Positions 6,143 to 10,788 of a stretch of 10,788 nucleotides of DNA are shown here, one piece after another (position 1 is the first letter of the stretch; each line of letters begins with the position of its first letter). The DNA is from Candidatus Aminicenantota bacterium. GTDB taxonomy: Bacteria; Acidobacteriota; Aminicenantia; Aminicenantales; Aminicenantaceae. The notes below the pieces were generated by a model that was not told where the DNA came from, searched no databases, and worked only from the letters and a program-made list of their open reading frames with translations. The translations under genes and the position numbers were made by a program. The stretch spans positions 1 through 10,788 of the forward strand of contig JAFGNQ010000026.1 in assembly GCA_016926925.1 (NCBI GenBank). The letters run 5' to 3'.

Positions 6143-7726
6143 CTATTTCACATCAAAAGGAATTTCTTTTTTTAAGGAAAGGTGCGATATGTTATCCCGG
6201 ATCCGGATCTCCAATGTGTAGGCACCCGGCTCCAGGGTTTTTCCCTCCAAATCGAGCGGCAGGGGGTGGCTCACAAAGGGAGACGCATACGTTTGTGTGG
6301 CGTATTTTCGCAGCTCCTCATTTCCTTTTTTAATTCTGTAGTCAACTTCGATGCGGAACTTCCTGTCTTTATCCGGGCGGGCTCCGTAGATAAAGTAGAA
6401 AATATCCGGAGTTTCTTCCGGACCGAAGGTGTTGGCTTCTTTGGGTATGATCTTCAAGACAGAATAACGGAAATAATCCCGGTGAATGGCGATTTCCATC
6501 TCGGGAGCCTCCATTTTTTCCAGGGATTCCACAAAAAAGATCGGCGTGGTGTCCAATTTTTTGTAAAAGGATGACGCATGCGGGAGAGAGAAGTCTACGT
6601 AGGTAGTGCCCATCTTCGAGAGGTCGGCCGAAGCGAAGGCCAGCGCTAACACATATTCGCCGGGAGGAAGAGGATCGCATAGGGAATACAGATGTTCCTG
6701 ATCTTGTCCAAGCTCTTTCCGGTCGAATTCGAGGGGGTAGGGGACGTATATTTCTTTGACGATGTCTTTAGCCTCACCGTTTTCCCTGTTGTATATTCGC
6801 AGGAACATGTCCAATTGGGGCTCGGCTTTTCCCGGAGAGGTGTCCTGTCCGACCTCCCGAAGAAAGCTCAAGTCCGCATTTTTAATTTTGAAGAGAAAGA
6901 TGGCATGAACGTTGTTCTGCTGGGCTGGCAGATATAGTGTTCTCAGGTAGGTGATGCCGATTTCCGTTTGCGGTGTCATGGCGGCGATATTCCGATCGAA
7001 AATCTCCGCCACTTGCGCAGGTATCCTGACCTCGCTGTAGGAGACCTTGACTTCGCCCTCTTGGGGCTCGCGTATTTCTTGGCTTTTCTTCAAGGCTTTA
7101 TCCGTTTCCTGGATTTTTTCCAGCTTCAGGTCCTGCGGGGGTTCCCGCGAGGCGATGGTCGCGGTTGTCGACTGCAGTCCGTCGGAAAGATTCATGTCCA
7201 TCCGAATGAAAGAATTGATGGACTCGCGGGAAATATTCGTGATCAGCTTGTAATCGTTCGTGTTCGAGTAATCCACGAATTCCAGACGCAATTCGGATTT
7301 GTTGGGCAGCCTGTTGTAAATCCAAATTTCCGAAGGTTTCTCTTCCGAGGTTTTGCCCATTGGGAAATCCTCCCTGTCGTCGGGAGGTCCCAGGAGAATC
7401 AAAATCATGCCCCTATCCGTCAGCCAACCCGGTCTCCCGCCCCGGAAAAGCCTGTTGGCCGCATCGATTCTCTGGAAATACATCTCTCTGAATTCATTGC
7501 GCAGAGTTCCGGGGGTAGGATCGCGTTGGATCCAGAAATCCCGGATGAAGCGCTCTCTTTCCGGAGAGCCCTCAGATAGAGAAGAAAATTCTTGATTTTC
7601 CTCTTTGGTGATGATGTACCGGACATGAGAGAGAAATTCTTCTTCGTAGGGTGTCACGTTTTTAGGAAGAGAGGCACATGCCGCTAAGGAAATTATAAGA
7701 AATGATAAAAATGCATTCTTCTTCAT
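6143..7726 (-). CDS. GWxTD domain-containing lipoprotein
   Basis: The product has 527 residues. The N-terminus MKKNAFLSFLIISLAAC is a lipoprotein signal with lipobox LAAC, so cleavage leaves lipidated C17. The following Ala, rather than Asp, favours outer-membrane sorting under the Lol rule. The GWxTD domain is clear: FIRDFWIQRDPTPGT (60-74), NEFREMYFQRIDAANRLF (77-94), then GRPGWLTDRGMILILLGPPDD (97-117) with the name-giving GWLTDRG at 100-106. The middle and C-terminal parts are beta-rich with repeated 'PPGEYVL' and 'EPGAYTLEIRI' strands, suggesting Ig-like folds. GWxTD proteins are frequent in Acidobacteriota, Aminicenantes and Bacteroidota-related lineages; their function is unknown. ATG 7726 has AGGAG 8 nt upstream and begins exactly at the signal peptide. 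The gene diverges from the TonB receptor at 8253. Confidence 0.92.
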   Translation of the reverse strand: MKKNAFLSFLIISLAACASLPKNVTPYEEEFLSHVRYIITKEENQEFSSLSEGSPERERFIRDFWIQRDPTPGTLRNEFREMYFQRIDAANRLFRGGRPGWLTDRGMILILLGPPDDREDFPMGKTSEEKPSEIWIYNRLPNKSELRLEFVDYSNTNDYKLITNISRESINSFIRMDMNLSDGLQSTTATIASREPPQDLKLEKIQETDKALKKSQEIREPQEGEVKVSYSEVRIPAQVAEIFDRNIAAMTPQTEIGITYLRTLYLPAQQNNVHAIFLFKIKNADLSFLREVGQDTSPGKAEPQLDMFLRIYNRENGEAKDIVKEIYVPYPLEFDRKELGQDQEHLYSLCDPLPPGEYVLALAFASADLSKMGTTYVDFSLPHASSFYKKLDTTPIFFVESLEKMEAPEMEIAIHRDYFRYSVLKIIPKEANTFGPEETPDIFYFIYGARPDKDRKFRIEVDYRIKKGNEELRKYATQTYASPFVSHPLPLDLEGKTLEPGAYTLEIRIRDNISHLSLKKEIPFDVK

Positions 7727-7757
7727 CGGCTTTTCTCCTGAATCGATTCCCTTCTCT

Positions 7758-7763
7758 ATTATA
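7758..7763 (-). promoter_or_regulatory. -10 element candidate for the GWxTD gene
   Basis: A perfect TATAAT occurs on the minus strand about 32 bp before ATG 7726. No good -35 lies 16-18 bp further upstream (the best match there is TAGCAA, 3 of 6). The promoter would be weak or activator-dependent, or it may use another sigma factor. Confidence 0.4.
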
Positions 7764-7985
7764 AATCAAGATGTGCAACTTTGCTACATGTCATAAAAAA
7801 AGAGGCAGGCCATTTTTCCTAGATGTGAACCCTAAAATTGCCTGTCATAATTTTGCTCATCGTGAATAATTTAGAGGAGTAAAGTTGCTGTTTCAAAAAA
7901 CGATTGAAAAATCAAAAAAATGAATTAAATTCAAAATTTTGGAGAATATATTTCCCTCCGAATCCTCTGCATTCTGCTTATATTG

Positions 7986-8014
7986 TTGAAATAAAAAGGA
8001 TTAACAGATATATG
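7986..8014 (+). promoter_or_regulatory. Possible promoter of the TonB-dependent receptor gene
   Basis: TTGAAA (7986-7991, 5 of 6), a 17-bp spacer, then TATATG (8009-8014, 4 of 6). If used, the leader to ATG 8253 would be about 230 nt and would contain both inverted repeats. In AT-rich DNA such matches arise by chance, so this is tentative. Confidence 0.3.
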
Positions 8015-8099
8015 CTTCATGCAAAGATATGGCATGGTTCTTGCTTTTAAAATGGAGTGAAGTACAGCAGGGACAAAAAGCAAGGGGAAAAATGGAACG

Positions 8100-8123
8100 A
8101 ATAGGGACATAGGTGTCCCTATT
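8100..8123. repeat. Perfect 10-bp inverted repeat (AATAGGGACA/TGTCCCTATT), REP-like hairpin
   Basis: Arms AATAGGGACA (8100-8109) and TGTCCCTATT (8114-8123) enclose a TAGG loop, and TTCC follows. The sequence strongly resembles the 'AATAGGGACA...CCTATTTTC' palindromes that I recall near IS200-like REP-associated tyrosine transposases. A nearby GGGACAAAAAG (from 8071) repeats part of the arm. No transposase gene is in the window, so this would be a solitary or relict copy. The alternative is a weak bidirectional terminator, but the T-run is only four long. Confidence 0.6.
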
Positions 8124-8189
8124 TTCCTCAAATATATACCCAGAGGGGGTGAGAATCAAGATAACAAAAAGAAAGGAACAAGGGGGGTT

Positions 8190-8208
8190 TTAAGGTCGCC
8201 GACCTTAA
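8190..8208. promoter_or_regulatory. 19-bp perfect palindrome upstream of the TonB receptor gene
   Basis: TTAAGGTCG-C-CGACCTTAA has 9-bp arms and a single central base, and ends 44 bp before ATG 8253. As DNA it could be an operator for a dimeric regulator. As RNA it could form an 8-bp stem with a GCC loop in the leader. It follows a G-rich AGGGGGG (8181-8187). No long T-run follows, so it is a poor terminator. Confidence 0.5.
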
Positions 8209-8252
8209 TTCCAAAGTAAGGGTAAATCCTAACAAAAAAGGAGTCCATTAAA

Positions 8253-10788
8253 ATGGATAAAAGAACTCTTAAAGTTCTGCTGGCAGTTGTTCTTTCCATA
8301 GGGCTCACAGCCTCAGTATTCGCTCAAAGACAGACCGGTTCGCTCGCTGGAACCGTGCATGATCCGGAAGGTGTGCCCCTGCCCGGAGCTACGGTGTCTG
8401 TTACCGGTCCCGCGCTCATGGGAGATGCCTCGTTCATTACAACGGAAACGGGCACTTTCCGGTTCCCGGCTCTGCCTCCCGGCACATATACCGTCAAGAT
8501 AGAGCTTCCCGGATTCGCCACACTCTCCACGACCGGTGTCATTGTCAACATAGGAAAAACGACCGCACTGGATATTAAAATGGAGATGGCCGCCATCGAG
8601 GAAGAAGTCACTGTAACCGGAGTGTCTCCGGTGGTCGACGTTTCCTCGAGCAAAGTGGCTGTCAGCTACACGGCAGATCTGATCAAGAACATTCCCATCG
8701 GCCGTGATCTTTACGATCTTTTGAGCAGTGCCCCCGGAGTCGTTTCCGAGAATGTGACCTACAGAAGAACCGCCTCTACACACGGTTCCTCTGTCAGGGG
8801 GAACCAGTATGCATTCGACGGCTTCATGATGAACGACCCCGTGACCAGCTATCTGGCTTCCAACATCAACTTCGATGCTTTTGACGAAGTGGAGATGGAG
8901 CTTTCCGCCCACCCGGCCGAAGTCGGTCAAACGGATGGGGCGTATATCAACGTGGTTACCAAATCCGGAGGGAACAGGATAAGTGGATTGGTCCAAGCCT
9001 ACTACACGAATGAAAGCCTGGTTGACACAAACTTCAACCAGCATCAGATTCAGAGCTTCCGTTCCATCGCTCCTATAACGCCTTCCGGAGAAACCGCAAT
9101 TGCTCCAGCCAAAACCCTCAAAGATATCGACACTTCGGTCCAAATAGGAGGGCCTCTCCTAAAAGATAAGCTGTGGTTTTTCGGAGCTTTCCGTTATTTC
9201 GACTGGAAACGGCACTACACCGGATTCAATGATCCGGATACCGAACTTCCCGTGGACGTGACTCATAATGAGTGGAGCGCTCAGGGCAAACTGACCTTCC
9301 AGCCCTCCAGCAGCCACAAGTTCACCGTCAACTACTACAGAACCTACCTCAAAGAGCCCTACATGACATTGGATGTCTCCACGTATACGCTGCCTGAAGC
9401 TGCTGCTGTCTGGGACGGAGAGCACAGTGACGTCATCTACGGAAAATGGAACTGGATTCTTGACCAGAACACATTCCTGGATATAAGAGTGGGTTATATC
9501 AACCGCTACTTCCCAGAGGGTTTTCAAGACAAGCTGGGTCCCCAATTCAGCTATGGTATTTACGGAAATCCTCATTTGGATTTGAGCACGAGCTTCTATT
9601 TCGGAACGGCCCGTTTTTGTGAGATCTACAACAGAGGGCGTCTGGAATTCCTGGGAAGCTTGACGCGTTTCGTGGACAATTTCTTAGGTGGAAGTCACGA
9701 ACTCAAAGCGGGATTCGAGCACGAAAGGGCTAAAGGCACCTGGGAAACCTGGCTGCCGAACGAGCCCGGCGGACGTTTTCTGACAGTCAATTACAAGTAC
9801 ATGTGGGAAGACTGGGGCGCACCCTACGGTTATATCAGTGCTTATGCTGTCGGATCGAAGCACGGCGATTCGGATGAATTGAACCAGATGCGCCGCTTCA
9901 GTGCCTACATTCAGGATTCTTTCACCATCGGCCAAAGGCTGACCATCAACGCCGGCGTCAGGTGGGATTACAGCTACGGCATAATTCCCGAGCAGACAAA
10001 CACCGGCAATCCTTTCTGGCAGAACATCCTGGACAATGCAGACGTCGTCTGGCTGACAAAACCACAACCGCTCTACTTCGCACCCAAAAACTATCCCGCA
10101 ATCAAGGACTACATGAGCTGGAATACATTCTCGCCCCGGGTGGGAATCACCTATGATCCCTTCGGTGACGGGAAAACAGCCCTGAAGGCAAGTTACAGCC
10201 GGTACATGGAGATGATGATGATTCAGTTCACATCTCTCCCCAATCCCAACTATATCCACACCGGTGACTTCAACTGGTACGACCTTAATGAAAACAACTG
10301 GCCCGATGTAACGGATTCCTATGAATTCGTCTGGCTCTCCCGCGAGGAAGATGCTCAAGGGTTGACAGATGTTACTAAAGAAGTTGACCCGGATTTGACT
10401 CCTCCCCGTGTCGATGAAATCTCAATCGGCATCGAGAGGGAGATCTTCAACGATTTTTCCCTCGGTGTGACTTTTATCCGGAAATGGGAACGGAACATGA
10501 TTGAGTCCTTCAAACGGCCCGATGTGGAGACGGTCTGGACGGAAAGCCAATGGTCCGAGCCCGGAGATGACGGTGTGTTCGGAACAGCGGATGACAACAC
10601 TTTCCCCGTTTACCTGGGAAGTGGAGATTCCCCTACGACCTGGTCCACGAACATCGATGGAACCGACGGCAAGCCGAAAGCGGAAAGAAATTACACGGCC
10701 GTTCAATTCACCATCAACAAGAGACTCTCCAACAGGTGGCAGTTCTTCGGGTCCGTGGTCGTCAGCAAGGCTGAAGGAAACCTTGGCC
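8253..10788 (+). CDS. TonB-dependent receptor with carboxypeptidase-regulatory-like N-terminus (3' end outside window)
   Basis: The frame is open from ATG 8253 to the right edge, giving 845 visible codons. AAGGAG lies 9 nt before the start. Residues 1-24 are a signal peptide ending SVFA before Q25. Residues ~28-112 are a carboxypeptidase-regulatory-like (CarboxypepD_reg) beta-sandwich: GSLAGTVHDPEGVPLPGATV, then GTFRFPALPPGTYTVKIELPGF. EEEVTVTG follows, a TonB-box-like stretch, then a plug domain with VVDV...., IPIGRDLYDLLSSAPGVV, SSVRGNQYAFDGFMMNDP and the plug-closing GAYINVVTKSGGN. From about residue 245 the sequence is alternating aromatic/polar beta-barrel (GGPLLKDKLWFFGAFRYF, FSAYIQDSFTIGQRLTINAGVRWD, SPRVGITYDPFGDGKTALKASYSRY). 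The protein should sit in the outer membrane and import or bind a ligand using TonB energy; the ligand is unknown. The Oar-like architecture and wording are typical of Aminicenantes and Acidobacteriota. Two acidic Ca2+-loop-like stretches occur near residues 677-688 and 771-782. The gene diverges from the GWxTD lipoprotein. Confidence 0.93.
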   Translation, partial: MDKRTLKVLLAVVLSIGLTASVFAQRQTGSLAGTVHDPEGVPLPGATVSVTGPALMGDASFITTETGTFRFPALPPGTYTVKIELPGFATLSTTGVIVNIGKTTALDIKMEMAAIEEEVTVTGVSPVVDVSSSKVAVSYTADLIKNIPIGRDLYDLLSSAPGVVSENVTYRRTASTHGSSVRGNQYAFDGFMMNDPVTSYLASNINFDAFDEVEMELSAHPAEVGQTDGAYINVVTKSGGNRISGLVQAYYTNESLVDTNFNQHQIQSFRSIAPITPSGETAIAPAKTLKDIDTSVQIGGPLLKDKLWFFGAFRYFDWKRHYTGFNDPDTELPVDVTHNEWSAQGKLTFQPSSSHKFTVNYYRTYLKEPYMTLDVSTYTLPEAAAVWDGEHSDVIYGKWNWILDQNTFLDIRVGYINRYFPEGFQDKLGPQFSYGIYGNPHLDLSTSFYFGTARFCEIYNRGRLEFLGSLTRFVDNFLGGSHELKAGFEHERAKGTWETWLPNEPGGRFLTVNYKYMWEDWGAPYGYISAYAVGSKHGDSDELNQMRRFSAYIQDSFTIGQRLTINAGVRWDYSYGIIPEQTNTGNPFWQNILDNADVVWLTKPQPLYFAPKNYPAIKDYMSWNTFSPRVGITYDPFGDGKTALKASYSRYMEMMMIQFTSLPNPNYIHTGDFNWYDLNENNWPDVTDSYEFVWLSREEDAQGLTDVTKEVDPDLTPPRVDEISIGIEREIFNDFSLGVTFIRKWERNMIESFKRPDVETVWTESQWSEPGDDGVFGTADDNTFPVYLGSGDSPTTWSTNIDGTDGKPKAERNYTAVQFTINKRLSNRWQFFGSVVVSKAEGNLG

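Larger units (their letters stand above)
7727..8252. other. Divergent intergenic region, 526 bp, AT-rich
   Basis: No convincing gene was found. A 66-codon minus-strand frame at 7931-8131 lacks a plausible start and has no recognisable domain. The region contains the -10 candidate for the GWxTD gene, a possible plus-strand promoter (7986-8014), a GGAGAATATATTTCC quasi-palindrome (7941-7955), a GAATTAAATTC palindrome (7922-7932), and two perfect inverted repeats described separately (8100-8123 and 8190-8208). The part from about 7860 to 8060 is notably A/T-rich. Confidence 0.7.

Noticed and set aside
6968..7579. A 203-codon plus-strand frame opposite the GWxTD gene
   Set aside because: The minus strand carries the lipobox and GWLTDRG motifs in one continuous frame, so this is a shadow.
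7931..8131. A 66-codon minus-strand frame in the divergent intergenic region
   Set aside because: It has a non-ATG start and no ribosome binding site, and it runs across the hairpin at 8100-8123 and A/T-rich DNA. No recognisable domain.
8313..9143. Minus-strand open frames (also 9159-9575 and 9684-10358) opposite the TonB receptor gene
   Set aside because: They are antisense shadows; the plus-strand frame is continuous with a signal peptide, plug and barrel motifs.

Overview
The window most likely comes from a Candidatus Aminicenantes (OP8) or related Acidobacteriota-like bacterium. The main evidence is a divergent pair: an Oar/SusC-type TonB-dependent receptor with a carboxypeptidase-regulatory-like N-terminus (right edge) and a GWxTD-domain lipoprotein. 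The wording of the receptor's first ~240 residues matches, from memory, the large receptor families of that group. No rRNA, tRNA, CRISPR array or complete transposase gene was seen.

Layout from left to right. (1) Positions 1-363, plus strand: the 3' end of a gene resembling the C-terminus of the erythromycin esterase family, cut by the window edge. (2) 476-1747, minus strand: glgC, ADP-glucose pyrophosphorylase, convergent with the first gene and preceded by its own sigma70-type promoter candidate. (3) 1966-2720, minus strand: a ribbon-helix-helix antitoxin and PIN-domain (VapC-type) toxin pair. It has ATGA stop/start overlap, a consensus -35, and a three-half-site operator candidate with exact 10-bp phasing over the -10. 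A run of ten A residues in the antitoxin tail lies where a -1 slip would fuse the two proteins. (4) 2810-5907, minus strand: a two-gene operon, again with an ATGA overlap. It starts from a near-perfect sigma70 promoter (TTGACG, 17 bp, TATAAT). The first gene encodes a PEP/pyruvate-binding (PPDK_N, ATP-grasp-like) protein without a recognisable phosphohistidine or PEP-utilising domain. The second encodes a receiver-domain protein with an extra N-terminal segment and two tandem copies of an 'FSxWL...LA..I.PI' module. (5) 6143-7726, minus strand: the GWxTD lipoprotein. (6) 7727-8252: a 526-bp AT-rich divergent intergenic region with two perfect inverted repeats. (7) 8253 to the right edge, plus strand: the TonB-dependent receptor, truncated by the window.

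How the genes may work together. The PPDK_N and receiver genes are tightly coupled, and each resembles part of what I recall as a single large REC-FSNWL-PPDK_N polypeptide in other bacteria. This operon therefore looks like a split form of a poorly characterised nucleotide-dependent signalling or phosphotransfer module. It is the best candidate here for an undescribed system. The GWxTD lipoprotein and the TonB receptor are both predicted to be envelope proteins, and their divergent arrangement suggests linked outer-membrane functions. glgC (glycogen synthesis), the toxin-antitoxin pair and the esterase-like fragment show no evident link to these.
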